Shown: positions 10,280-21,458 of the stretch, piece by piece | How positions within the stretch are numbered: position 1 is the first letter of the stretch | How the letters are laid out: each line of letters begins with the position of its first letter | NCBI GenBank assembly: GCA_009760855.2 | Contig: WPIO01000091.1 | Location: 684,001-748,000, forward strand | Source of the DNA: Cristatella mucedo | Lineage: Eukaryota; Bryozoa; Phylactolaemata; Cristatellidae | Length of the DNA stretch: 64,000 bases | Direction: 5' to 3' | Translations under genes and position numbers: made by a program | Notes under the pieces: generated by a model | Database searches by the model: none | What the model was told of the DNA's origin: nothing | What the model saw: only the letters and a program-made list of their open reading frames with translations

Positions 10280-11075
10280 GGCGATTATAAGCTTCATAAC
10301 ATTGCTAAAATTAGGGCTTGTTTAGATAAGGATACCACGTCCAAGTTGGTCCATGCATTCGTGACATCCCGTCTCGACTTCTGCAACTCACTGCTTACTG
10401 GTCTACCAGCATGTGCGATCAGGCGATTGCAGCTGGTGCAAAACTCTGCAGCTAGGCTTGTCTGTCGTGAGCTTCGCAGTTGCCACATTACTCCACTTCT
10501 CGCCGACCTGCACTGGCTACCAGTGAGGCAACAGATTGACTTCAAGGTTTTGTCGCTCACTTTTAGGTCTCTTCATTATATGGCTCCAGCCTATCTTTCA
10601 GATATACTACCCCATCAGGCCAAGCATCGTACCACCCACTTTTCGGAATCCAACAGTCTGGAAATACCTCGTACAAACCTTAAATCCTTCGGAGACCGTG
10701 CATTCGGCTCGTATGCTCCCAAAGCCTGGAACTCCCTCCCGACCTGCGTCAGAACATCCCCTGACCTGACCACATTTAAAAGGAACTTAAAAACAACCTA
10801 TTTAGGACAGCATTTAGTGGGTCCCTGTGATTCGTCCTTGATGTGCTTATGCGTGCTGACACTGTGCATGCTGCCACTAACCACATTTGCATGCTGACCC
10901 TGTGCATGTCACCCATAACCATATTATTCATTTTGTTTGTTTTTCAAGCATGATTTTACTTACTATTCAATTGCATATCGCTTTGCAGCAAATGTAAAAC
11001 GCCTAGAAAGAGAAGTTCTCTGAGGGCGCTTTATCAAGTGCAATATTATTATAATTATTATTATTATATCGGCAA
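10280..11075 (+). mobile_element. LINE-A copy, 5'-truncated
   Basis: One open frame at 10,274-10,897 gives the reverse-transcriptase C-terminal region: [36 protein letters not shown] and SYAPKAWNSLPTCV. The 3' UTR follows, with the hairpin AACGCCTAGAAAGAGA..TTCTCTGAGGGCGCTTT and a tail of ATTATT repeats. The catalytic YADD part is missing. Confidence 0.88.
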
Positions 11076-11099
11076 AAATGGTTTAAATTTTGAACGGGT

Positions 11100-11640
11100 C
11101 GGAAAAGAACCCTCAAGTATTCCGTATTATAGAGGTTCTTTGGAAGATATTTTCCCATTGACTTCAATGCCCTTGCATCTCCCACTGGGACAGGATCTAA
11201 ACCATTTCAGTGCACTGCAAGTGGTGCCCAAGCGAGACGACAGGCGCTTGAAAAGGACTTTGTGATCAATAGTATCAAACAAACGCTGCCGAAAGATCCA
11301 TCAAAACAAGCAGAAAGGCTACCTAAGTTTGCATTCCTGGTTTGGCCCAGAGGTCAGGAGTTCGTGTTGTAAGACCAGGGTCGAGAGTTTTGAGCTCTTC
11401 GGCATATGTAAAGCGCCTGTATAGAGATTAAGTTCAGTTCGGCTACGGCGCTACATTCTTTATTTATTTATATTCATTCCTGAGAAGGTTGCTAAATACT
11501 AGAAGCTGAATGTATAGGGTAATAAACTGAAAAACCTGACTGAAATTCACTTGCTAGGTTTAAAGTTTCAATGCAAAGGCTAAGCTGATTTACCACTACT
11601 CGTTCCAGTGCTTTTGATAAGAAGCACGGTGGGGATACTT
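11100..11640 (-). mobile_element. LINE-A fragment split by SINE-1
   Basis: The reverse complement matches the LINE-A palm region also present at 19.5-19.75 kb (the segment for F-D-T-I-D-H and the GSxLGPVLF motif). It is interrupted at 11,340 by SINE-1. Confidence 0.65.
11340..11474 (+). mobile_element. SINE-1 copy with 8-bp target duplication
   Basis: Head TTTGGCCCAGAGGTCAGGAG (box A-like), then CATATGTAAAGCGCCTGTAT, AGAGATTAAGTTC and a TTTATTTATTTA tail. CATTCCTG lies on both sides, at 11,332-11,339 and 11,475-11,482. Confidence 0.82.
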
Positions 11641-12289
11641 GAGGAGACAACGAAACTCGGACAGAAGTGGTGAGATGCGAAATCGAAAGTTTTTAAAGGT
11701 AGATAAACATTGGCTTACAGAGGAGATGGAGCGAATCCTAAGCAGCTTTTATTAGCTGATTGGACCAACACGAGTTCTACGATCTCGGGGTGAATCACAT
11801 AGAAGCTGTGACAAAGAAGCACGTCACAGTGAATCACAGAAGAGTTATGAATCACAAGAAGCTTTGCGTTCTCCCGCTTGCGTTCTCCCACTTAGCATCG
11901 TGGGCCGAGTAAACGAGCTACCTCAGAACCGTCTCACTCACTAGCAGTCGCAAGATCGGCTACCAGTGAGTTGGACCAAGCCTTACGTTTGAAACCTGGA
12001 CAAAAATTCCCTGAACGACTTTCGTATACGTTAACCTGCAGCAGTCACATTACTCAAGGCTATATATCGTGCAGTGCAGCAAGCTAAACAAAGTCTCCTA
12101 TCACTGTTATCTTTCTGGGAAAACTCTTTATCTTCTACTGTCTCTTATCTTGGGTAACAAAGGGTAGATGCTCATTGCAAGCCTGTGAGCCACATAATGC
12201 AAACGGTGAAAATGCAGGACTCCTCAGTACTCATCATGGTTTTGTTCGCCTACGTTATCAACGTAAGGAAGAGGTAGAGTATGTTTATC

Positions 12290-12342
12290 AATATATATAT
12301 ATATATATTTATTTATTTATTTATTTATATATACAGATACAT
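12290..12342. repeat. TA and TTTA microsatellite
   Basis: ATATAT repeats pass into TTTA repeats and back to TATATA. It adjoins the tail of a SINE-2 copy and may have grown from it. Confidence 0.9.
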
Positions 12343-12525
12343 GACGCCAACTAATTAATTAATCTTTAATTAATCATGGCTGATTAAACAGCCTCCTTTT
12401 GAATAGCGACAGAAGAGCCTTTACGGCTATCACCACCGCTTGCAGTGGCGATCAAGGATCGCCCACCGCAGGAATCGAACCTGTGAATGTAACCACCTTA
12501 CCTAGTGGACACCAACCTTGAACTG
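12343..12525 (-). mobile_element. SINE-2 copy (tRNA-derived)
   Basis: Minus strand: a tRNA-like head with CACTAGGTAAGGTGG and the good box B GGTTCGATTCC, then GCGGTGGGCGATCC, CGCCACTGCAAGCGGTGGTG, GGCTCTTCTGTCGCTATTCA and a GTTTAATCAGC / TAATTAATT tail. The same body is seen at 54.1 kb and, worn, at 44.2 and 44.5 kb. Confidence 0.82.
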
Positions 12526-12885
12526 TGAGTACATACTGTACTTCCAATGCTAGAGGAATGTACGCAGCATAGTTTACAAACCCCAGTACGTATGACGGTG
12601 GTGCAAATGCTAATAAGAACAACTCGAGTTCGCTGAATTAAAAAATAGAAATGCGAACGTCTGCTAATGGGTACATAAGAAATTGCGGCGTAGAAAACGG
12701 TGCCGAATCGAAGTCGCTTACTAACGCGTGCAAACCACTAGCCAGCGCGCCGAACAGCCGAAATTGTACCCTACTAAAGCAGTTAACCACTCTATCTGAT
12801 TCACTTTAATACGTATCCCTCACGTGGAAATAAAGAGCGGCCTTCTCCGGAAATAAGGCATCGTGAGAGCAATGAACAGTGTTAC

Positions 12886-12939
12886 CTGCTGGCCAGCTTC
12901 AGACAACAATGCCACATCCTTCGGCTTCACAGTTGCCAT
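12886..12939 (-). CDS. BORCS8: BORC subunit 8 (BORCS8), exon 1
   Basis: This exon encodes MATVKPKDVALLSEAGQQ and ends CAG|GTAACA in phase 0, which joins the BORCS8 exon at 8,235 exactly. The family core is missing only a short N-terminus there, so the length fits. A TATA-like box lies about 55 bp upstream. The intron is 4.65 kb and holds a foldback element, SINEs and LINE-A copies. The assignment rests on phase, spacing and promoter position; this short N-terminus is not conserved enough to recognise by itself. Confidence 0.7.
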
Positions 12940-13528
12940 TTCGCGTGCGTACAGAAGGTAATCTCTGCTGCCCATCACCGGTCACCTCCTTTTATATACC
13001 GCATTTCGAGGGTATCGCTATTAACCTCTCGGTTATCATGTACGGGGGCGGACCAAACGTCCCTGACCTCGCTGTATGGCGGTGACAAACCGAGATGCGC
13101 TGGAGTCAGTGCATTCACCACGTTGTTCATACTTTGAAGCTTTTCTATTAAAAATGTATTAATATAAAATTATTATCTGTAAAGATATCATCTCCTGAAG
13201 TAGGGGAGGTTATTACAGTGCGTCACGTCGCTGTGCGATCTGTTAATGAGCGCGATTGATTTGTTTGTAGCTCGTATGTTTATTTATTTGTGTATTTCTC
13301 GATATTATTTTTGCAAAAATCTATTAAGAGTTAAGATAAATTCACTACTAACGACTCATTAGGCCGTCGACGATTTGAGCGCATGAAGAACCGGGCATTG
13401 AGACCGGAAGCTATGGTTGATTGGTAAACCGTTGCTGGGAAAGCGCAACCCCCCTCCTTGCAGTCATAGGAGCGAGATCCTAATACAACTATTCAAGCGC
13501 TTATGAATGTCGACCTCTTGCCTTTAGA
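12940..13528. promoter_or_regulatory. Shared divergent promoter region of BORCS8 and the IQCC-like gene
   Basis: This 589-bp stretch separates the start codons of two genes that point away from each other. It holds the TATA-like box on the BORCS8 side and a CRE/E-box-like GCGTCACGTCGC at about 13,221-13,232. No repeat copy is recognisable inside it, unlike almost all other non-coding sequence nearby. Confidence 0.5.
12991..12998 (-). promoter_or_regulatory. TATA-like box upstream of BORCS8
   Basis: The minus strand reads GGTATATAAAAGGAG here, 52-60 bp before the BORCS8 ATG at 12,939. That spacing would put transcription start near 12,965 and leave a very short 5' UTR. Confidence 0.5.
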
Positions 13529-13552
13529 ATGGAGAGTTTAGCACGCCTACAG
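13529..13552 (+). CDS. IQCC: IQCC-like protein, exon 1
   Basis: This short first exon encodes MESLARLQ and ends CTACAG|GTGAAT in phase 0. It joins the IQ-motif exon at 13,939, giving a start placed as in human IQCC, where the IQ motif also begins within about 15 residues of the N-terminus. Confidence 0.65.
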
Positions 13553-13938
13553 GTGAATTATATTTCTTTAGCCGCTGCGAGATGTTCAGGCATCCAACTT
13601 TTCCTCAGCCAGACGTCGGAAGCCCGCTATAGGCAGCTGTTATAATAAGCTTCTGATATGCCCCAACGGCTTTACCTTTGCCATCCGCAACGTCAAAATC
13701 TATTTCACTGCAACCACTTAATGATTCTCTATTCCTGGTCCATCCGCGTGATGTGCTTCACTAAAAATTGCTCTAGTACGTTGAACTCTTTTTGAAATTC
13801 GCGCTTTCGTGACCTCCGGTCTCCCTTCCCCCATAATTTCCATCTGCCCTTCCTACTCCCTCCAGCTGACGTTTTATCATGCAGTGGAATACCTTGCCGC
13901 TGCCCCAGCTTGCATGTCTTAAATTGACGTGCTTACAG

Positions 13939-14058
13939 CAGGCTTTAATGATTTCTGCGCAGGGACTCGTTCGCGGTCATCTTGTCAGGCAAGCGCTTTC
14001 TCAAGTTCGCACCGAGTACGAACAAATTTCCGACGCTATCGAAAGCCCATTTACCAGA
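13939..14058 (+). CDS. IQCC: IQCC-like protein, exon 2 (IQ motif)
   Basis: This exon encodes ALMISAQGLVRGHLVRQALS and VRTEYEQISDAIE. It contains an IQ motif (Q-G-x-x-R-G-x-x-V-R), the usual calmodulin-binding site, followed by the R-x-E-Y-E-x-I pattern that follows the IQ motif of IQCC. It starts after TGCTTACAG at a tandem CAGCAG acceptor and ends AGA|GTAAGT in phase 0. The role of IQCC is poorly known. Confidence 0.8.
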
Positions 14059-14664
14059 GTAAGTCAGATCACTGAACTTAAGCTGAGTTAAGTATTGTTT
14101 TTTGTCCTCTGTTCTACCATGCTGCAGGTTTCGTGTCCTAGAGTACCACCGACGACTACTTAGCCTTAACGGCACGTGAACTGGTTGTAGTGTTTAAGAT
14201 TGGCTCTTTGAAGACTTTCGTTTGCCCTTCAACCATTTGCCAGTGGTTTATTTTATTTTTAGTTTTTACTCCATCTGACTGACTGCATCAACTTGCCAAC
14301 TCTTGTCTGAACCCCATGTTAGCTAAATGTCATTGCCCCGTGCGATAGCAAGGTTGCTAACCGTAATCTGTACGAGCACTGCCTTGCTATGCAAAGCTAG
14401 TTGTCCTTTGCATGCCTAGAATGCCTTAACGCAATGTCCTTTGCCTCGTGGCACAGTAAAAATAAGTATCGCCTTTAATTAATTGCCGCATGCACTAATG
14501 CTTCCCCCTTCTCGGTACCCGAGCAAAAAGTTGCATAATAGTTTGTTGAACTCCAGAGACACTTTGGCAGCAGACCCGATGTCTGAACGAGTTATAAAGG
14601 ACGATCATATCTGCTTGTCTTTTGAGAGAGAGCCAGAGAGAGTAAAAGGAGAGAGAGGGGGATT

Positions 14665-14695
<31 letters not shown>

Positions 14696-15117
14696 GAATT
14701 TAAGGTCCTTCGGTGACTTAAATCCTAATAGCTTGTGTACGTGGGCACGGTCCTAGATACTATGGTTTGGCATTAGTGCTAGCTCATTTGCGATTATCTT
14801 CCATGAATAGATCATTGCCAGTGTAACCCACCTGGAAGTCAAGTCGATATGCTTTTGCAAACTTTTTCTCTCTTGAGTGACTTGATCTGTTCTGCTGTCC
14901 TCGGGGGATTTATTGTCGGTTGGCATGTATGTATTTCATTTTATAACAAGTTTGCTTTTAGAGAGCCTGTAGCCTTTATAAAATGTGCCTAAAAGTTGTA
15001 GCCCTACAAACCAGGAAAAAAGTCAATGGTGGTTTTATTCATGGCCTTAGCAAAAAAAGTTGTTCCAGCAATGCCTTCCGATGGGAATGCAAATTATAAT
15101 ACACCGTGTATCGCACT
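14059..15117. other. Start of IQCC intron 2
   Basis: Apart from the GA tract at 14.62-14.70 kb I see no gene or clear repeat. Confidence 0.5.
14624..14698 (+). repeat. Imperfect GA microsatellite
   Basis: A purine tract of AG/GA repeats with interruptions, in IQCC intron 2. Confidence 0.85.
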
Positions 15118-15720
15118 TTAATAAAAAATAAATCTCTAGGAGCTTTGTGTATGCTGGAAAGAAATCGATTAGCAGCATTAATTTATCACTCCTGCTCTAT
15201 GAGTGTCACATAAAGCAACATTCACTTGGGAAAGAAAATGTGAGTGTTCAGCACGTTTAAGGTTTCACAGCAACTACATCAGAGTGCGAGAAGGATACAT
15301 TGTATGATGCACACTGTACGTGGAAATATATTATGAGGAGTTATTCTTGTTGCTACAAAAAGTATGTGCAATTGTTTCCATGTGCGACTGGCAAGTGTCA
15401 ATTTTGTATGCCAGTGTATGCCGCTTCAGGTGCTCTTTCCTTTGCAGCAAATGTAAAGCGCCTAGAAAGAGATTAAGTTCTCTGAGGGTGCTTTATCAAG
15501 TGCATTATTATTATTGTTATTATAACAATACAGCATTTCTATATAAGCCTAAGAGAGTTGAATAACTTTCTGGAACTTGTATATGCTGGAAAGGAAGCAT
15601 GTTAATTTGTTAGTGATAACATGGGCACCAATTTCTGCTTACATTAGTCACATGGAGGACCATTCACGCTTACCGAGTAAATGCTGTGAAGAGCGCCTGG
15701 GTTTTTAAATGTTGCCATGA
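15118..15720. mobile_element. Cluster of LINE-A 3' ends
   Basis: Three LINE-A 3' pieces: a worn minus-strand end (about 15,118-15,290), a clean plus-strand end at about 15,420-15,530 with the full hairpin and a TTATTATTATTG tail, and a minus-strand end (about 15,535-15,720). Confidence 0.65.
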
Positions 15721-15736
15721 TCCTTACCGTAGCTTT

Positions 15737-15976
15737 TCACTCTACGAAAGTTTGCATTTGATCTGTAGCAGTAGGATTGGTTTTTTGTGCCGAAATTGCC
15801 TTAAACATGTTAAGGTATAGAGCCTCGGCCGTTTGCAAAGTTTTTACCAGCTTGTACTCCCTTGACATTGTCTCTTGCTTGTCAGCTGCACCCGGAACTG
15901 CAACTGGCGCTATAGCCGATGGCCGATTTAACTGTCTCCAAAGTGGCTCTGCTTTCTTATCGATCCAAGCTTGCAT
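15737..15976 (-). CDS. Unrecognised helical protein or terminal exon inside an IQCC intron
   Basis: I do not recognise this protein. The minus strand is open for 79 codons from an ATG to TGA. It is preceded directly by CCGTTAG, which would work as an acceptor and also places an in-frame stop just before the exon. The sequence (start MQAWIDKKAEPLWRQLN, end TATDQMQTFVE) is hydrophilic and largely helical by eye, with Ala/Pro-rich SAIAPVAVPGAADK in between. It lies in IQCC intron 2 on the opposite strand and is flanked by LINE-A debris, but is not LINE-derived itself. It could be the last exon of a nested gene, a small gene, or a retrocopy fragment. Confidence 0.4.
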   Translation of the reverse strand: MQAWIDKKAEPLWRQLNRPSAIAPVAVPGAADKQETMSREYKLVKTLQTAEALYLNMFKAISAQKTNPTATDQMQTFVE

Positions 15977-16756
15977 TCCCTAACGGTGTCAGCCTTGTAC
16001 AGCTACAGAGTGTGTATATGAGAAGTTTTTAGAAATGCACAGCTCTGCATTCAGGTGCATTAAGAAGATGGACTGTATGACTAGGGTTTCGGCTAATGTC
16101 CAATGCAGTTTCCTCGTGCATGCATTAGTTGAATTTAGCTATCAATCGAAATTGAAGGCTCCGACAACTGGTTCGTTACCAACGGCTTGTGGTTGAAACA
16201 AGTACTAGTCACCTACTGATATCTTCCCACCCATGCTGAATTCGAGACCTGATGCGCAGGCGGTCGTACAATTCTTTGTGCATTCAGTATGGTATGGTTC
16301 GTCCCCTAAGCTTCGTAGTGCCTGCTGCCATTTAAATTCAGCATGTTAACCCCAGCAAAGATTGATGATACATCAGCAGGACCACATTTATAAAGTGCTA
16401 AGCTAAGGTCTGAACGTGGTGCTTTCTCTCGAAGGTTGCGAGTGGTTCAACAGGGCATCTAAAAACTCCAGAGCCAGTAGAGATTGACCTGACTATCTTT
16501 GCAACAAGTCGATATATCCTCTGAAAAATACTCTGAAAAAAGAAACAGTTGCCAAAATGGCTCGGTAGGCTTTAGCTCGGATTTATGACCTGCCTTGTTA
16601 CCTTGACTAATCACTCCTCCCACTTGGGAGTACCACATGAAAACTGACAGCACCCCATGCTCTCACGTGCAGCTGCCGAAAATGTTGATAAAAAAACAAA
16701 TAGAAAGGCATTTGTAAAGCTACCTCATAGAACTAGAAACCCCTCTCTCTCTTCTC

Positions 16757-16766
16757 TCTCTCTATG

Positions 16767-16865
<99 letters not shown>

Positions 16866-16869
16866 ATAT
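16757..16869. repeat. TA microsatellite with TATG ends
   Basis: A TA run of about 85 bp flanked by TATG repeats. It occupies the position of a LINE-A 3' tail. Confidence 0.95.
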
Positions 16870-18350
16870 AAGCACTTTACATATGCTGCTGGAAGGGACG
16901 CCTGTCAATGTGGTAGGTGATAGCATCCCCAGTATCGACACGCATAAGCACATGGTGAACAGTTCACACGGGCTCAGGAAATGCTGTTCGGAACTGGTAT
17001 GTTTTAGCTCTTTTTTAAGGTTCTTCCAGTCAGTGATTGTCATATCAGGCCAGGCTTTATTAGCATAAGAACTAAAGGCATGGTGTCCAAAGCATTTGAG
17101 GTTGTTTGGAGGCACAGCTGAACGTCTTGCGTCACAAGAGCTGATGGTACACTGCCTGCCCTACTGGGAGGTCGTTCGGATAGTTAGGCTGAACTAACAG
17201 AATGAAAGGACCCAATAGTGTGTGATAAAACCTTGAAGTCGATATGCTGCTTGATGGGGAGCCAGTGCAGGTCAATGAGAAGAAGTGGAATTCGGCAACT
17301 GCCCTGCTCACGACAGACTAGCCTGGCTAAAGAATTTTGCACTAACTGTAAACATCGTATTGCACAGGCCAGAAGGCATTGCAAGCAATGAGTTTCAGAA
17401 GTCAGAATGGGATCTAACAAATGTATAGACCAACTTGAATGTGGTGTTCGTTCGTGTCTGAGCAGGCCTCAATTTTTGAAATGTTATGTAGCTGAATGTA
17501 GGCAGACCTGACTGTCGAACTGATGTTGTCGTCTAGTGAAAGATCACTCTGACACAGTACCCTAGACTTCGGGCCGGTGAGACAGGAGATATGCTTGCCT
17601 AGCCCATTTTTAGGGCTAGGTTTTTCAATTTCTGAGTAACACTCGGTGTAACCATAACTATTAGTTTGGTTTTAATCATCATTCGATTAAGGAAGGTTTA
17701 TTGTCCAAGCCCGAATGTCATTGATACAAGGTTGTTGAGGGAGTTTAACGTAGTGGAAGGCAGGTAGGAATCAAAGCACATGTACAGCCGTGTGTCATCT
17801 TTATGGAAATAAAAGCTTAGATTTTTTTGAAAATTACATCAGAAAAAGGGAGATTATAAATTGTGGAACAAAGTGAACCAAGCACTGACTCCTGAGGCTA
17901 CCCCATACTTTAGAGATCATGCTTCCTTTGCAGCATATGAAAAGTGCCTAGAAAGAGATTAAGTTCTCTGAGGGTGCTATAAAAATATATTATTGTTATT
18001 TATTATTATTCTTATTGTTGTTGCTCATTGACTTTAGTGCTTTAGAGTCTCCCACTGAGATAGTACTTAAACAATTGCAGTGCACTGCCATGATGCCCAG
18101 GTGAAATTCGGGGTGCTCCAGAATAACTTGGTGATCAGTGCTATCAAACGCTTGACCAACGATCCAGCAAAAGAACCGGGTCTTCATCCCTGATAGGGTC
18201 TTTATACACGTGCAGCAATGCTGATTATGTGGAGTGATTAGATTTAAACCCTAGCTGGAGCGTTCATACTATGTTTGAAGTTATGATATTAGAGTTGAGC
18301 TACTACTTGTTCTAGTGTATTTGATAAAACTGCAGTAGGGATACTAGGTA
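16870..18350 (-). mobile_element. LINE-A copy, dead, with a plus-strand LINE-A 3' end inside
   Basis: Minus-strand LINE-A with C-terminal reverse-transcriptase remnants (LVQNSLARLVCREQGSC and others). A plus-strand LINE-A 3' end with hairpin and ATT/TTG tail lies at about 17,915-18,015, after which the minus-strand copy resumes. Confidence 0.75.
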
Positions 18351-18352
18351 AT

Positions 18353-20130
18353 AATAATAATAATAATAATACATTTGATATAGCACCCGCAGAGAACTCA
18401 ATCTCTTTCTTTGCACTTTACATTTACTGCAAAGGAAGCATGATCGAATGGTTAGTATTAGCATGCTCAATAAGCAACAAGAATAACATGGCCAGTGGCA
18501 GCATGCACAGTGTCAGCAAGCATAATCGCATGAAGGACGAATCACAGGGACCCACTAAATGCTGTCCTAAATAGATGCCTCTTTCGTTTCTTTTTAAATG
18601 TGTTCAAGTCAGAAGATGTAGTAGTGCAAGTCGGAAATAAGTTCCAGGCTTTGGGAGAATACGAACTAAAGGCACGGTCTCGAAGGGATTTAGGATTTGT
18701 ACGAGGTATCAGTAAACAGTTAGATTACGAAAAGTGGGTGGTACGATGCTTAGCCTGGTGGGAGATTAGATCTGATAGATAGACTGGAGCCAAAGAATGA
18801 AGGAACCTAAAGTTAGTGACAAAACCTTGAAGTCGATATCTTGCTTGACTGGTAGCCAGTGCAGGTCGGCGAGAAGTGGTGTGATGTGGTAAGTTCGGCA
18901 CTCACGAGAGACAAGCCTACCTGCAGAGTTGCACCCCGTGTGAGCGCCCGAGTGCACAGGTCGGTAGACCAGCAAGCAGTGAGTTGCAGAAGTCAAGATG
19001 GGTTGTCACAAATGCATGGACTAATGTCGATGTGGTATTCCTGTCTACACAAACTCGAATTTTAGCAATTTCCTATAGCTGAAAATGGGCAGATTTGACT
19101 GTGGAGCTGATGTGGTCGTCTAATGAATGGTCGCTTTGGAACATAACACCTAGATTTCGTGCAGATTCAACATGAGATATACTGGCAGAGCCGATTTTGA
19201 GTGTTAGCCTTTCCAATTTCTGAATCACGTGGTTTGCCTATAACTAGTAAGTTGGTTTTATCATCATTCAATTTAAGAAAGTTTGATGTCATCTAAGTAC
19301 GGGTGTCATCAACATGCAGCAAGGGAATTAAGAGAATTCCACGTGCTGGAGGTCTGGGAGGGATCTAAGCAAAGGTACAACTGAGTGTCAACTGTGTAGA
19401 AAGGAAAGCCTAGATTGTGCTGGGCAATCACACCGGTAAGAGGGAGAGTATAAACTGTGAAAAGAACCGGACCTAGCTCGGAGCCCTGGGGTACCTCATA
19501 TTTCAGAGGTACCTCGGCTGATCTTTGTCCATTCACATCAATCCTTTGGAGTTTCCCACTGAGATAGGACATGAACCATTACACTGCTGTGCCTGTGATG
19601 CCTAGGCGAGATGAGAGGTGCTCAAGAAGGACCCGGTGATCGATAGTATCAAAAGCTGCCGAAAGATCAAGCAAAGAAGCCGAGATACTCTACCTAAGTC
19701 TGCATTCCTAAGTAGGTCGTTCTACACCCGAAGCAATGCTGACTCTATAGAGTGATCAGCTCTAAAATCAGACTGGAACTTACTAGCAAGTTGTTCAGGT
19801 TCTCCTGGTGTAGTATGACCTTCCCTGAGGCAAAGGTCATATTTAATATATTGGTTATGGATGTCAGCAGCAAATCAATGCATTGCAGAACGAGAACAGT
19901 TGGTATATGGTCTAGAGTGCTTGGAGTCTACTTATGCTGGGTGATGAACTTTGAGATTCGGTCACTTGGATTGTGAACATTGAATTGCTGCAACGATTTA
20001 AGGGAAAGAAGTCCAGTGAGGGTGTTTTACTGTGGAAGTGGACTCTTTGATCTTATCTATGCTGACCAACAAGCTAGATAAATCGTGTAGATCACCATCA
20101 AGATCACTGGGTAAGATGCCAATGCTTTAA
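18353..20130 (-). mobile_element. LINE-A copy, long, dead
   Basis: The tail (ATT)n and the 3' hairpin (AGCACCCGCAGAGAACTCAA..., seen from the plus strand) come first. The reverse complement then gives the 3' UTR, the C-terminal domain and the palm with PQGSELGPVLFTVYTLPL and LGFPFYTVDTQLYLCLD. The catalytic YADD reads YTVD, and there are many stops. The 5' limit is approximate. Confidence 0.8.
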
Positions 20131-20871
20131 CTCTAGCTGTGTCAGATGCATGCTCTCCTGCTCGCAGCTGTTGACCTTTGAAGGGCTAGGCAACAATTTC
20201 CTTCTCTAGCATAGTGGCCTGCTGTAACTTCAGACCCGGTGTGCTAGCTCCAGGTGGCTATGAATTGTATCTAGCCAGCTGACCACTAAAATTAGGGTCT
20301 GCAAAATACCCGAAGTCATTCCGGTGGTTTATGCTGTCTACAAGTTTAAAGTGTATAAACTGCCAGAAGCTGCTGGCCATACTTCTATGCAGCAGCCACC
20401 ATCAAGATCTCATCTGCTTTAAAATATCCGTTACTTGACATGCTCATTTACTAGTTAAGCCTCGGTGGACTTGACCATGATAGTACTATGCGTATCGCAC
20501 AAGCTAAGCCAAGTGTTGCTATTAAGAAGTAATTCCACTTAGCTTGAAACTCGGCGGTTAGTTTTCCAGGCTGCATGCATATTATGTTGATTGTGTATGA
20601 GTTTGAGCAAGTAATCAACCACCAAGCCAAGGATTATTGTTTAAAGTGTCAAGGACACTGTCACTGCAGGCTCGGCTTGAAGGATCGCTATTGGATCGTT
20701 CTTTACTTGTCACTGGATCTGCTGTGTGTGCTATTTTTACTAAATGAATCTCATTTGTCATTTGCTAGCTCCATTATTTACACTATGAGTGTGGCTCGTC
20801 TGGCTGTATGCCTGCACTTGGATTTGTAATTGCTAACTTGAGATCATTATCGTTTCCCGTTGGTTTTGTAG

Positions 20872-21458
20872 ATCATTTGGCCTGATGCAGCCATCCTTGG
20901 CAAACCTTGCTTTACCACTGGCGGTCAGTCAAGTCGCGAGAGATCGCATTCTATAGATACAGTCCACCAGCGCTGCGAAATACCAGCTCAGCCTGCTGTG
21001 GACGTTCAGTATCCTACTATTGAAAAGCAGCCCGATTCCTCTCGAGCAGATTTAATCAAGACAGTTGTACCCCATGATGAAAGCACTGTAGAAGGAGCAA
21101 CTGTAACATTTTTGTGCCGCGAGAAGGCTGCTGATGAACAAGACAGGGATGATGAGCCCTTACATTCGAGCTCCCCTCACAGCAATGATCGCCCTGCGAA
21201 AGAGCATCTTTCGCAGAGCTTTGCGGAGAGGCAAATGCTCCTGTCTTCATCTGGTGTCGACAATAGTAGCACTATTCACGTTGACGATCCTATGGAGACT
21301 GCCCAAGTTCTACAATCACATCCGAGAGTGGACCATTTGCTGTCACTATGCAAAGATGACACTGTATTTGCCGGTGGATCTGAAAGTGAATCCATAAGCG
21401 ATCATGCTTATAATGACCGGCAGGGTGTGCGCCCGAAGCCTATGTTTAGAGAAGGCAA
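20872..21458 (+). CDS. IQCC: IQCC-like protein, exon 3 (middle region)
   Basis: This exon is open for 195 codons in the frame set by exon 2. It starts IIWPDAAILGKPCFT, which resembles the W-x-x-G-x-x-P-R-F stretch after the IQ motif in IQCC, and then becomes low-similarity sequence rich in Ser, Asp, Glu and Gln, probably disordered. The acceptor is GTTGGTTTTGTAG; the donor is GGCAA|GTAATG, phase 2. The preceding intron is 6.8 kb and is mostly LINE-A. Confidence 0.75.

Noticed and set aside
12343-12525. Functional tRNA gene
   Set aside because: A good box B is present, but the head is fused to the SINE-2 body seen in other copies.
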